From positions 1,984,001-2,048,000 of the forward strand of contig NZ_CP080421.1 of the NCBI RefSeq assembly GCF_019457515.1: a stretch of DNA of 64,000 nucleotides, given 5' to 3'. The notes below the pieces were generated by a model that was not told the origin of the DNA, did no database searches, and worked only from the letters and a program-made list of their open reading frames with translations. The position numbers and the translations under genes were made by a program. Below are positions 9,681 to 22,601 of the stretch, in pieces. Within the stretch, counting starts at the first letter, position 1, and each line of letters starts with the position of its first letter. This DNA comes from Shewanella mesophila (GTDB taxonomy: Bacteria; Pseudomonadota; Gammaproteobacteria; Enterobacterales; Shewanellaceae).

Positions 9681-10358
9681 TTATATTACCGTTAAATAGA
9701 CGCAGAGGAAGTGACTGAGTGCGCCAGCAAGCACAAATAGGTGCCAAATAGCGTGATTATAGGGAATACGTTTTACCACATAGAAAATCACACCAACGCT
9801 GTAAAAGAGACCTCCAAGCAGTAATAGCTGAAATCCAAGGGGAGTCATTGCTGCGATAAGGTCCTCTAATACCAACATACATAACCAACCCATGGTTAAA
9901 TATAATATGACGCTAAAGGCCTTGAAGCGGTGGATGAAAATGGTTTTAAATAATACCCCGCCCAAGGCTATCCCCCAGATCGCCGCTAACATTATTAAGG
10001 CTGTATCACCGCCAAATTCGATAAGCATTAATGGGGTGTAGGTGCCAGCAATGAGAAAATAGATGGCACAGTGATCGGCTATTTTAAGCTTATGTTTTAG
10101 TTGTGGGTCTTTAACGCTATGGTATAGCGTCGAACAGAGGAATAAGAGAATGATGCTAAAACAGTAAATGATTACACCTGTAAGCTGAATGTTGCTCAAA
10201 TGCCCCCAGCCTTTAGCAACGGAAGAAATTAACGCTAATACCCCAGCAACAATGCCAAGTCCATGGCTAACACTATTAGCCAATTCTTCTTTTTCACTAT
10301 ATTGTTTATTTAAATCAATGGTTTTGCTTTCGACTGTCGATAACTCTTGCGCGGTCAT
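9681..10358 (-). CDS. Hemolysin III family (PAQR/TrhA-like) membrane protein
   Basis: 225 residues with about seven hydrophobic helices. Family signatures are NSVSHGLGIVAGVL near the N-terminus, LCSTLYHSV, DHCAIYFLIAGTYTPL, and the C-terminal HAIWHLFVLAGALSHF. These contain the conserved serine, aspartate and histidine residues that coordinate metal in PAQR-type proteins. Bacterial members (YqfA/TrhA) are implicated in membrane lipid energy homeostasis; the 'hemolysin' name is historical. The cytoplasmic N-terminus is charged. No partner gene is near, and the next gene is divergent. Confidence 0.9.
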   Translation of the reverse strand: MTAQELSTVESKTIDLNKQYSEKEELANSVSHGLGIVAGVLALISSVAKGWGHLSNIQLTGVIIYCFSIILLFLCSTLYHSVKDPQLKHKLKIADHCAIYFLIAGTYTPLMLIEFGGDTALIMLAAIWGIALGGVLFKTIFIHRFKAFSVILYLTMGWLCMLVLEDLIAAMTPLGFQLLLLGGLFYSVGVIFYVVKRIPYNHAIWHLFVLAGALSHFLCVYLTVI

Positions 10359-10515
10359 AGAATATCATTGTATCTGTTTAGGTATCTGAACCGCAGTGTA
10401 ACAGTTCAGATTGATAATCGCCATATTTAGATAACGAATGTACGCTCAGCCTTGCTAAGCTTATTCCGAGTTCAGGTGTGCGAATATTCGCCCATATCTG
10501 CCGTACAGATGAGAG

Positions 10516-10555
10516 GCAGATGTAAGTGGTTCATTAGAAGGGAACTAACATCTGC
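10516..10555. repeat. Imperfect inverted repeat upstream of the unknown membrane protein
   Basis: Twelve-base arms with one mismatch (GCAGATGTAAGT and ACTAACATCTGC) are separated by 16 bases. They lie 50 bases before the next gene's start, possibly an operator or mRNA leader hairpin. There is no T tract. Confidence 0.45.
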
Positions 10556-10605
10556 TGAGCCACTCTAATGGTCACTTATTAAAATGAGGTCAAGGGAAGG
10601 ATACT

Positions 10606-11571
10606 TTGCCGATAAGAATAGTGTCAGGCTTTAACTTTAACGGGCTAAAACGGCGTTCTAACTTAGTAGAGCCTTCATTCGATAGAACATTTAGCCTGTA
10701 TTCCGATAACCCAATTCTGGCTAATCATAACTATGATAGACGACTAGTCGATCATAATATGGGTCACTGTTTCAGTGGCCATTTATCATTTTTTGCGGTC
10801 GTGCTGACTCATGTACTATTGTTATGGTGCTTGCAATTAGCTTGGCGCCCCAGTCTGAATACTGCACACCTTGAGGCAACGGTAGAAACGAGTCATCCAA
10901 AGACTAAAAAGGTCAATGCTTATATCATTTATCAGCCTGCAACGCCTTTAAGGGACGATTCGATTGAGCCTAGCATCGCCGAAGCGCCAGTTCAGGTTAC
11001 CGAGAAATCTAAGTCACAGCGGTTAATTCAGGCCGATACACAGATTGAGGCATTGGCGACAAATAAAACGGTTAAACAAGCCCCCATTACATCAGAAAGC
11101 GCGATTTCAGCAGATAATAAGCTAAGCTTGCGGGTTAAAAAAAACAGTAACCAAAGTCAAACAGCGAATAATAGCGTCATTCAAACCAATAGACCTGCTG
11201 TCAATGTCAGTCAGTTCACTCAAGGATATGTTGAAAGGCAGCGATTAGCAGCCCTGGATTCTTTAGTGGTTAACGAGGCCAATCTCTATACCCAAAACCG
11301 TTCACTAAGTGAAATGGATGGTGATATGGAGATCTTGCAACTTAGTACTCCTGATGAATTTACTACTGCGGTAACCTTAGATAGTCACATCGATCCTAAT
11401 CGAATTGTTAAGCAAGGTGATACCTGCTATCGGATTGTTAAAGTGGGTACAGTGTTAAATCCCCATGCCGAGAATTTAGGCTATCCGTTTAAGTGTGGCG
11501 GACAGACCATTGAGCAAGCGTTAAAGGCCGCGATCGATAAGCGTCTTGCCATGATGGGGGTTAAAAACTGA
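10606..11571 (+). CDS. Unknown single-pass membrane protein with a periplasmic C-terminal domain
   Basis: 321 residues, not recognised. A cytoplasmic N-terminus of about 55 residues is followed by one hydrophobic helix (FFAVVLTHVLLLWCLQLAW), a long low-complexity Ser/Thr/Lys/Gln-rich linker (about 90-205), and a compact C-terminal domain with two cysteines (DTCYRIVKVG and FKCGGQTIEQAL). This TonB-like layout suggests an inner-membrane-anchored envelope protein, but no TonB C-terminal motif is seen. I take the TTG at 10606 because GGAAGG lies at 10595-10600 with five-base spacing. An ATG at 10759, just before the helix, is the alternative. It is transcribed alone. Confidence 0.65.
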   Translation: MPIRIVSGFNFNGLKRRSNLVEPSFDRTFSLYSDNPILANHNYDRRLVDHNMGHCFSGHLSFFAVVLTHVLLLWCLQLAWRPSLNTAHLEATVETSHPKTKKVNAYIIYQPATPLRDDSIEPSIAEAPVQVTEKSKSQRLIQADTQIEALATNKTVKQAPITSESAISADNKLSLRVKKNSNQSQTANNSVIQTNRPAVNVSQFTQGYVERQRLAALDSLVVNEANLYTQNRSLSEMDGDMEILQLSTPDEFTTAVTLDSHIDPNRIVKQGDTCYRIVKVGTVLNPHAENLGYPFKCGGQTIEQALKAAIDKRLAMMGVKN

Positions 11572-11741
11572 TATTTTATCTGTGACTATTATTCACTGCA
11601 CTCGTGATATTATGAATAAACCCCGGGGCGTAAGAGTTTAATTTATTGTATTTAAAGATTTTTTTGATGTGATTTAGTTTGGTTTTTCTGCTTACTTTAA
11701 GGCTTGTTTATTTCTCTAACTTGAGACTATACTGACCACCT

Positions 11742-11823
11742 CTTGTCGGAGTGCCATTTGGCTGAGACCGTTTATTCGGGATCCGTTGAACCTGATCAGG
11801 TTAGTCCCTGCGAAGGAAACAAG
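11742..11823 (+). promoter_or_regulatory. TPP (thiamine pyrophosphate) riboswitch, THI element
   Basis: The closing stem CTTGT/ACAAG (11742-11746 with 11819-11823) encloses the conserved core: GGAGTGCC, GGCTGAGA, and the pyrophosphate-binding half GAACCTGATCAGGTTA followed by CTGCGAAGGAAAC. It sits 260 bases upstream of thiC on the same strand. TPP binding is expected to repress the thi operon, as for thiC leaders in other gammaproteobacteria. The long platform downstream has no obvious terminator with a T tract. Confidence 0.96.
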
Positions 11824-15724
<3,901 letters not shown>

Positions 15725-15735
<11 letters not shown>

Positions 15736-16498
15736 TGCTCGTCAGTATATTCACTATTCAAGGCAGATCATGCTGCCAGAACTGGGTGAACAGGGACAAC
15801 AAGACTTGATACAGTCGAGGGTCGCCATTGTCGGTGTTGGTGGATTGGGTCAGCTCAGCTGTCAGTATTTAGCCGCAGCCGGTGTGGGAAGGCTTACCAT
15901 TATCGATGGCGATGATGTAGAGCAAAGTAACTTGCCTAGACAACTTTTGTTTGATGAAAACGATATAGGAAACAACAAGGCATTGGTGAGTAGTAATAAG
16001 CTAATGGCTCGTTATCCCGAGTGCCAAGTCTCGGCAATCGATAGTTTTTTAAACGAAGACAATGTTACTGCTTTGCTAGCCGATGCAGACATAGTGCTCG
16101 ATTGCAGCGACAACTTTGACACGCGTCATCTGGTTAATGATTCCTGCATTAAATTGTCGATACCCAATGTTATGGCATCAGTGGCGCATTTTAGCGGTCA
16201 ATTGATGATTATCGATCTTCAGCGTTACCCGCAATCGGGTTGCTATCACTGCCTGTTCCCTAAATCGCTACAGAGTACACAAAACTGTACAAATTTGGGC
16301 GTTCTCGGTCCCATGGTTGGGGTTATGGCATCAATGCAAGCCTTGGTGGCGATAAAACACTTAGCAGGGATCTATGATGAAAATGCGCGGCTTTATCGTT
16401 TCGATGGCATGGAATTCAGTCAAACATCTTCATTACTAACCCGAGATCCAACGTGTCCAGTTTGTGGCAAATTAGTTAAGGAAATACGTTATGAGTAA
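15725..16498 (+). CDS. thiF: ThiF-family adenylyltransferase of ThiS
   Basis: 257 residues from a GTG start that overlaps the end of thiDE; AGGAGG at 15713-15718, six bases before it, decides this start. It is an E1-like enzyme that adenylates the ThiS C-terminus for sulfur loading. The nucleotide-binding glycine loop is VGVGGLGQLSCQYLAAAGVG, followed by IIDGDDVEQSNLPRQ and the zinc-binding pairs CYHC and CPVC. Paralogy with MoeB is close, but the position between thiDE and thiS makes ThiF the right call. The stop overlaps the thiS start by eight bases. Confidence 0.93.
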
Positions 16499-16700
16499 GG
16501 TACAGATCACTATCAATGGGCAAGCATTATCGATTGCCGATAACAGCAGTTTGCAACAAATATTGTTGGACCGACAGGTGGCGCTTGATAGCGTCGCCTT
16601 ACTCAAGGGAAGTAGAGTCGTGCCTAAATCACAATGGGCATTCACCACTTGTGTAGATGGCGATGTGATCGAACTTTTTGGCGTTGTTGCGGGAGGTTAG
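16491..16700 (+). CDS. thiS: Sulfur carrier protein ThiS
   Basis: 69 residues with a ubiquitin-like beta-grasp pattern, ending in the required C-terminal diglycine (VVAGG). The C-terminus is converted to a thiocarboxylate and feeds sulfur to ThiG. The start overlaps the thiF stop. Confidence 0.93.
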   Translation: MSKVQITINGQALSIADNSSLQQILLDRQVALDSVALLKGSRVVPKSQWAFTTCVDGDVIELFGVVAGG

Positions 16701-16701
16701 T

Positions 16702-17475
16702 ATGTTGATGTTAGCAGATAGTCAGTTTTCTTCACGCTTGTTTACAGGTACTGGCAAATTTTCCTGCTCAAAGACTATGGTGGCTTCAATCGAGGCGAGT
16801 GGCTCGCAGCTGGTGACGATGGCAATGAAGCGCATCGACCTGAAAACGGCTAGCGATGATATTTTAGCGCCCCTTAAAGCATCAGGTGTAAAACTCTTAC
16901 CTAATACATCGGGTGCGAGGAATGCTCAAGAAGCCGTATTTGTTGCAGAGTTAAGTAGAGAAGTGCTTGGTACCTCATGGGTAAAGCTTGAGATCCATCC
17001 CGATCCCAAATATTTAATGCCCGATCCAATCGAAACACTAAAAGCCGCAAAAATGCTTTGTGATAAAGGCTTTGTTGTATTGCCTTATGTACACGCCGAT
17101 CCTGTATTGTGCCGACATTTGGAGGAGGTGGGTTGCGCCGCGGTTATGCCCCTTGGCAGTCCGATAGGTTCTAATCAAGGCTTAGCGACGCAGACGTTTT
17201 TAAAAATCATCATAGAACAGGCAAATATTCCTGTCGTTGTCGATGCCGGAATAGGGGCGCCATCACATGCTATGCAGGCGATGGAGATGGGCGCAAGCGC
17301 AGTACTTGTTAATACTGCGATAGCCAGTAGTCGCGATCCGGTTGCTATGGCGCGATGTTTTGAAAGTGCGGTGAGTGCAGGAAGAGATGCTTATCTGGCG
17401 GGATTAGGCGTCACTTCTTGCTACGCGCAGCAAACCAGCCCGCAAAAGCCATTAACTGCATTTTTGGAGTCCTAA
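16702..17475 (+). CDS. thiG: Thiazole synthase ThiG
   Basis: 257 residues from the ATG at 16702, with GGGAGG at 16691-16696 as ribosome site. It is a TIM-barrel enzyme that condenses DXP, dehydroglycine and ThiS-thiocarboxylate into the thiazole. The core is intact: [10 protein letters not shown], the Schiff-base lysine in [45 protein letters not shown] and [20 protein letters not shown]. It lies one base after thiS and one base before thiH, so it is tightly coupled. Confidence 0.95.
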   Translation: MLMLADSQFSSRLFTGTGKFSCSKTMVASIEASGSQLVTMAMKRIDLKTASDDILAPLKASGVKLLPNTSGARNAQEAVFVAELSREVLGTSWVKLEIHPDPKYLMPDPIETLKAAKMLCDKGFVVLPYVHADPVLCRHLEEVGCAAVMPLGSPIGSNQGLATQTFLKIIIEQANIPVVVDAGIGAPSHAMQAMEMGASAVLVNTAIASSRDPVAMARCFESAVSAGRDAYLAGLGVTSCYAQQTSPQKPLTAFLES

Positions 17476-17476
17476 G

Positions 17477-18595
17477 ATGAGTTTTTATGATGAGTTAAGC
17501 TCGCTCCCCCGAGAGCAGCTTAAACTATCGCTCTATTCTATAGGCCCTAAAGAGGTGGAGAGCGCATTGGTTAGTAGCGAGGGTTCATTATCAAGTTTAA
17601 TGGCCCTATTATCACCTGCAGCTGAGCCCTATATTGAGCAGATGGCCGTGCGAGCAAAGGAGATCACTCGGCGACGTTTTGGCACCAATATTGGAATGTA
17701 TTTGCCCCTTTATTTATCTAATTTGTGTGCCAATGAGTGTGATTATTGTGGCTTTAGCATGAGTAATAAGCTTAAACGTAAATCTTTAACGTCTGATGAA
17801 TTAAAGCAGGAGATAAGCATCATTAAGCGGCAAGGCTTTGATTCTATCCTATTGGTCTCTGGTGAACATGAAACCAAAGTGGGCATCGATTATTTTGCTT
17901 CTATGCTGCCTCTGGTAAAAAAACAGTTTAGTTACGTGGCGATGGAAGTGCAGCCGTTAAGAGAGGATGAATACAAACACCTAGTCAATCTTGGATTAGA
18001 TGCAGTTATGCTGTATCAAGAGACTTATAATCCAACGACCTATCAAGAGCACCACACTAGAGGAAACAAGCAGGACTATCGTTATCGAGTCGATTCACCT
18101 GAACGTATTGCCCGCGCTGGCGTAGATAAAATAGGTTTAGGTGTATTGCTCGGCTTAGATGATTGGCGCTTTGATGCTCTGATGCTTGGCTACCATCTAC
18201 ATTATTTAGAACGCCATTTTTGGCGTTGTCGTTACAGTCTCTCCTTACCACGGCTGAGACCTTGCACTGGTGGTATCACGCCCAAAATGCCCCTAACAGA
18301 CAAAGGCTTAGTCCAATTAATTTGTGCTTTTAGGCTATTTAACCAACAACTAGAGATAAGTTTATCTACCCGGGAGCCAGCCAGCTTACGGGATAATCTC
18401 TATGGCTTAGGCGTGACTCATATTAGTGCGGGGAGTTCAACCGAGCCTGGTGGTTATAGCAATCCTCAAAGGCAACTAAATCAATTTGAGATAAGCGATG
18501 ATCGCAGTGTATCAGAGACGGTAAGCGCTATGGTGGCCAAGGGTTATATTCCTGTATGGAAAGATTGGCAATCTGAGTGGATTAATTTGTCATAA
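17477..18595 (+). CDS. thiH: 2-iminoacetate synthase ThiH (radical SAM)
   Basis: 372 residues. It cleaves tyrosine to p-cresol and dehydroglycine for ThiG. The radical-SAM motif CxxxCxxC is seen as CANECDYC (C84, C88, C91), followed by the ThiH-type regions LLVSGEHE, MEVQPL and YQETYNPTTYQEHH. It is the last gene of the operon. ThiH rather than the oxidase ThiO implies an anaerobically usable thiazole route. Confidence 0.95.
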   Translation: MSFYDELSSLPREQLKLSLYSIGPKEVESALVSSEGSLSSLMALLSPAAEPYIEQMAVRAKEITRRRFGTNIGMYLPLYLSNLCANECDYCGFSMSNKLKRKSLTSDELKQEISIIKRQGFDSILLVSGEHETKVGIDYFASMLPLVKKQFSYVAMEVQPLREDEYKHLVNLGLDAVMLYQETYNPTTYQEHHTRGNKQDYRYRVDSPERIARAGVDKIGLGVLLGLDDWRFDALMLGYHLHYLERHFWRCRYSLSLPRLRPCTGGITPKMPLTDKGLVQLICAFRLFNQQLEISLSTREPASLRDNLYGLGVTHISAGSSTEPGGYSNPQRQLNQFEISDDRSVSETVSAMVAKGYIPVWKDWQSEWINLS

Positions 18596-18697
18596 GACCG
18601 AGGTTAAATATTATAGGATCTGCGTTATCGCTGTACATTTGGCTTGGTTTGACTAATAATTGACCTACAGGTTTATCAAGCGAACGGAGCCAAATGT

Positions 18698-18973
18698 ATG
18701 GAGATCCAATCAAGTTTCTCATCGGGATTATCCGGATTGCAGAGTGCTCAGTCTGGGTTAACTCAAGCGACCGTTGATGTGGCTAAGCCATCACAGCCAC
18801 CTGCGACAACGACTGAAACATTAGAAGCAGAGACTGCAACACCCGTTGAAGCAACGGATAAGACTCAAGCTTTAGTATCGGCTGTCGAAGCACAGAATCA
18901 GGGTGAAGCGGCAGTAGAAGTATTAGAGGTTTCATCTGAAACCCTTGGTACTGTGATAGATATACAGGTGTAG
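18698..18973 (+). CDS. Small unknown protein paired with the SprA-like gene
   Basis: 91 residues, not assigned to a family. It starts SSGLSGLQSAQSGLTQATVDVAK, which resembles the N-terminal helix of flagellar hook/flagellin-type proteins, then a Thr/Glu/Ala-rich acidic tail. There is no signal peptide or membrane helix. It ends four bases before the HExxH gene, so the two are probably co-transcribed. Function unknown. Confidence 0.6.
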   Translation: MEIQSSFSSGLSGLQSAQSGLTQATVDVAKPSQPPATTTETLEAETATPVEATDKTQALVSAVEAQNQGEAAVEVLEVSSETLGTVIDIQV

Positions 18974-18977
18974 TAAC

Positions 18978-20240
18978 ATGAGTGGCGTTATCTCTACGCC
19001 TACGAACTCGGCGGTGCATGCAAATGCAGCGCTTTTTGCATTGTCGAGCCCCCGCGGTGCCAGTTCTGCTAATGTAAACACTGCAACATTGCATGCGCCT
19101 GTATCATCAGCAGCGTTTTCTAATTCTGCTACACGCCCAAATATAACACCCGTTTTCAATAATACAGTTGCTCGAAATAATGGCGCCATTTCTGCGCCAA
19201 GCTTGCCTGCGACTTCTGTCGTTAAAGCGAACACTCCAAGTACAGGTAACAGTTACAGCCTTTCTCAAGGTGCCTTGAATTTATCGGGTATGATCAACAG
19301 CAACACGGCGCCTGATACTAGATCCCAGAGGGATAGTCGCAGTGACATTGGTGCTATTTTTAGCCGGGGTGCTACTGTTAGTGAGGCGGGTAAGAGTTCT
19401 GGGATTGGAGAGACGGCTCAACGTTCCTCCATTTTTAGTGATGAAAACGCATCAGAGTCTCCAGCTAATGCCGCTGTTGTCGAGCCAGATAAACAAGCCG
19501 AAAAACAGTCAGCTTATTCACCTTTTGAGCAACAAAATGATCAGCAGCAAAAGGCGCAAGAACTAGCAGAACAAGCCCAGTTGGAGCAACTCAGCAAACG
19601 TGATGCAGAAGTGCGTGCTCATGAGCAAGCCCATGCCAATGTCGGTGGGAATTTTGCTCGTTCTCCAAGTTTAACTTATGAGCAGGGCAGTGATGGTAAA
19701 CGTTATGCCGTCGATGGCGAGGTGTCTATTGATATCTCGGCAGTTCCGAATGACCCACTTGCTACCTTAAACAAGATGAAGCAAGTCTACGCTGCCGCTA
19801 TGGCGCCTGTTAATCCTTCGATGGCAGATATTCGTGTTGCAAGCGAAGCGCTACGTAAGATGAATGAAGCAAAGAGTCAATTGGCAGCTGAACGTGTCGA
19901 GCAAGCGCCATCTTTACAAGAGATAAACCCCTTGATTGATGCAGGCAATGCCATTAAAGGGATTGTTATCCCCGATCCCATCATCAGCCAGGTATTTGGT
20001 AAGGTTAATGAAAATGGGGTGATTTCTGGTAAGCGCGTAGATTCGCCCTCTGCTATAGATAATGATAGAGGCCCTTCACAGACTATCGAGCGTTTAAGCC
20101 GTTATATATTAGCAAATGACGCCTCGAAAGCCAGTTCTTATCGTCGTGGTTATCCTGTTTATCAATCTAAGGTGATCGACAGCCAGTACGGCAATATCAA
20201 TAATGAGAAGCGCTCATCGCAACTGGACTTTAGCGTTTAG
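18978..20240 (+). CDS. SprA-related putative metalloprotease (CJM1_0395-type family)
   Basis: 420 residues. A long low-complexity Ser/Asn/Ala-rich N-terminal half is followed by a Gln/Glu-rich helix (about 170-205) and the conserved domain. That domain has RDAEVRAHEQAHANVGG with the zincin-like HEQAH at 215-219, SLTYEQGSDGKRYAVDGEV, and AAAMAPVNPSMADIRVASEA, which I recognise as the SprA-related family. No clear signal peptide is seen. The extended C-terminal 130 residues are not recognised. Proteolytic activity is inferred from HExxH only. Confidence 0.75.
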   Translation: MSGVISTPTNSAVHANAALFALSSPRGASSANVNTATLHAPVSSAAFSNSATRPNITPVFNNTVARNNGAISAPSLPATSVVKANTPSTGNSYSLSQGALNLSGMINSNTAPDTRSQRDSRSDIGAIFSRGATVSEAGKSSGIGETAQRSSIFSDENASESPANAAVVEPDKQAEKQSAYSPFEQQNDQQQKAQELAEQAQLEQLSKRDAEVRAHEQAHANVGGNFARSPSLTYEQGSDGKRYAVDGEVSIDISAVPNDPLATLNKMKQVYAAAMAPVNPSMADIRVASEALRKMNEAKSQLAAERVEQAPSLQEINPLIDAGNAIKGIVIPDPIISQVFGKVNENGVISGKRVDSPSAIDNDRGPSQTIERLSRYILANDASKASSYRRGYPVYQSKVIDSQYGNINNEKRSSQLDFSV

Positions 20241-20550
20241 TCCCGAGTCTAGTGCAGGTGTCTAATATTAGTTTATCTATCTGTATTTGGACCTGTTGAT
20301 CTGTGCGGGCTGAATGTTGTGTGAGACAACAACTTGCTAATTGAGGCGAGTGGGTTGCTGCCTAGTGATCTAAGCAAAATTTACTTAACAAAGGCTAAAA
20401 TGTTTTTAGCCTAATCCTTAGGGCAGCATTTGTGGGCTATTTCTACTGCGTTCTCAGCTTTTTATGTTGAATAACGACACCACAAAGCTTCTACCTTGTA
20501 TAAATACCCAATAATTCGCTGAAAAAACAACCTTGAAAGATCAACAGGTT
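20241..20550. other. Convergent intergenic region without a gene
   Basis: 310 bases between two convergent genes. No open frame is supported. The only structure is the hairpin at 20392-20412 listed separately. Confidence 0.5.
20392..20412 (-). terminator. Possible terminator of the minus-strand LysR gene
   Basis: Nine-base arms AGGCTAAAA/TTTTAGCCT with a three-base loop. Read on the minus strand, the stem is followed by TTTGTTAAG, a weak T tract. It lies about 140 bases after the LysR stop. Confidence 0.4.
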
Positions 20551-21438
20551 CTAGTCATGATGTTGCGCCAGAATGAGCTGCTCGAGCAGTTGTGAAGCAG
20601 GTCCTTGATTATCCCTATTAGGAATGATCAGATTAAGCGCCGCTTGACGATGGCTACTGCCCTGTAAATCTAATCGATATAAACAGCCTTTGTCTAACAA
20701 GTCAGATACTAGGTGCGATGGGATCCAACAAAAGCCTAGCCCGCGATTTAAAATCGCAATTGCCTCATGAAAATTTGCCACCGTCCATCTTTGCTCGGCT
20801 TTTAGCCAACCGAAATCAGCTCGGGTGACTTGGCCTGTATCTTTAATCACAATCTGTAGATGCTCTGCTAATGATTGATCGTCGAGCGGTTCATTTCTAT
20901 TGGCCAACGGATGGTCGGGATGGCACACTAGTAAAAACTCCACATGACACAATGGCTCAGCAAGATAACCCTTAGGTGGCGTTCCCGCGATGGCGATATC
21001 AACTTGTTCAGATTCGATCAGCTCCAGTGTTCCGTTGATGACCGAGTCGAGAATAATGATCCTTGTGCCGCGACCTTGAGGTTCAAACTGGCTTAAGGCA
21101 TCGACGAGCTTATCCATTGGATAGATGATCTCTCGGGCGATAATGAGCGTTGGTTCCCAGCCTTTTTCAAGGTTTTTTGCTAACATTTCAAGCTCGGATA
21201 CCGACCGAGTAATATGACGAGAACGCCTTAGTAACACTTCTCCCGTCTCAGTAAGATAAGCTTTACGACCTTTAACCTCTAGCAGAGCTACACCGAGTTG
21301 CGATTGAAGCTTCGCCACAGCGTGATTTAGGGACGACTGACTCTTGTTGAGCTTTTGTGCTGCTTGAGCGTAACCGCCATGATCGACGACGGCTTGAAGG
21401 ATCCGCCACTGTTCTAATGTTGATTTTGCTTGGCTCAT
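20551..21438 (-). CDS. LysR-family transcriptional regulator
   Basis: 295 residues, standard LysR length. The N-terminal winged helix-turn-helix (about 8-66: LQAVVDHGGYAQAAQKLNKS then QSSLNHAVAKLQSQLG) is followed by a periplasmic-binding-like effector domain (about 92-290). It starts 44 bases after the DUF3541 gene and on the same strand, so it may be the last gene of the ligase/protease run rather than a divergent regulator. Target and ligand unknown. Confidence 0.88.
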   Translation of the reverse strand: MSQAKSTLEQWRILQAVVDHGGYAQAAQKLNKSQSSLNHAVAKLQSQLGVALLEVKGRKAYLTETGEVLLRRSRHITRSVSELEMLAKNLEKGWEPTLIIAREIIYPMDKLVDALSQFEPQGRGTRIIILDSVINGTLELIESEQVDIAIAGTPPKGYLAEPLCHVEFLLVCHPDHPLANRNEPLDDQSLAEHLQIVIKDTGQVTRADFGWLKAEQRWTVANFHEAIAILNRGLGFCWIPSHLVSDLLDKGCLYRLDLQGSSHRQAALNLIIPNRDNQGPASQLLEQLILAQHHD

Positions 21439-21482
21439 CGTCAGTACTCGATCCTTATGTTCAATAAATTAAAGGTTCATGC

Positions 21483-22601
21483 TTATTCAGCTTTAATCTT
21501 AACCTGTTTTGGCAGATATTTTTTCGTCGCTTTGAGTCTATGAAAATAGGGCCCTTGATGTAAGGTTGTTGGCCACTCAAGCAACATCATTGCTAGTACA
21601 TTTCGATGTTCGCCTAAGGCCAGATCTGGGTTGCCTTTAGGAGAAGGGATGGTTTTTTCAGTCTTATCAAAAGCATTTATGATATGACGCTGAGTCTTAC
21701 TCACCACCTCATTATTCGATAAGCCTGCGAGATGAAAGCTAATCCCCACCTCTGCGATAATATCGTCGGTAGCATCGGTTAATATTCTATCTATATTGGC
21801 CTCGAAGTAATCCAAAATCCAAGCAAACTCCTTAGCATCGACCTGATATTGATAGTATTCGCTGGCCGCAAAGATAAAATGGGTCATACCGTAAATTTTG
21901 TTTCTAAACTGCTTTTTGGTTAATTTTTTATCTCTACTTTGTGGATAGACTTGATTAAATGCTTGTTTATATTCGGCGATATAGTCTCCGGCACCAAGCT
22001 GCTTAGCCCAATACACATAATTGATAAGCTGCGCTGCCCAAGCTTCTATCATCGCTTTGTCTGTTAACCCTGGTTTTAGGTCGGTGGACTTTAGCGCAGT
22101 GAGTAGTTTGTCATGGCAGGGACCTTGTAAGCCAAATTCGTCTATACGGCTAGAAAAACGCAGTAACACATCGGTATAGAACAGAAATTCAGGGAAAGGT
22201 TTTAGTGCTTTCTTACGTGCTTTAGCGCGTGGACCATTACCTAAAACAGCAATTGCGGCCTTAGCTTCACTATCGATAAAACCTGGCTTATCTAATTGAC
22301 ACGCATAAAAACTCTGTGATTCTGTCACTGCATATAGGTCGACTAACGCAGCGTTAGCGTATTGCTCATCACCTGTCATGCGATAGAGGCGAATACCATA
22401 ATGCCCTTGAACGCGAGGAGGAAGTTGATAAAGGTGATTTTCCAAATTGGATTTGATTGATTCTCGTACCAGCTGTGGGGTTAATGCTTTATTTGGGCTT
22501 AACGCTTCGCTGTCTTTTGTTGCGCCAATGCTTGGATAAAGCAATGCCGCTGCGATTGAAACCGAATAAACTAGCTTAGAAAGCATATGAGCGTTGATCA
22601 T
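21483..22601 (-). CDS. DUF3541 family secreted protein
   Basis: 372 residues with an N-terminal signal peptide (hydrophobic LVYSVSIAAALLYPSIGA). It is probably a helical periplasmic protein. I place it in DUF3541 from recalled features such as LPPRVQGHYGIRLYRMTGD. No catalytic motif is evident. The start overlaps the end of the M3-like gene by 26 bases, so translation is likely coupled. A shorter ATG start (MLSKLVYSV) is possible. Its role in the cluster is unknown. Confidence 0.72.
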   Translation of the reverse strand: MINAHMLSKLVYSVSIAAALLYPSIGATKDSEALSPNKALTPQLVRESIKSNLENHLYQLPPRVQGHYGIRLYRMTGDEQYANAALVDLYAVTESQSFYACQLDKPGFIDSEAKAAIAVLGNGPRAKARKKALKPFPEFLFYTDVLLRFSSRIDEFGLQGPCHDKLLTALKSTDLKPGLTDKAMIEAWAAQLINYVYWAKQLGAGDYIAEYKQAFNQVYPQSRDKKLTKKQFRNKIYGMTHFIFAASEYYQYQVDAKEFAWILDYFEANIDRILTDATDDIIAEVGISFHLAGLSNNEVVSKTQRHIINAFDKTEKTIPSPKGNPDLALGEHRNVLAMMLLEWPTTLHQGPYFHRLKATKKYLPKQVKIKAE

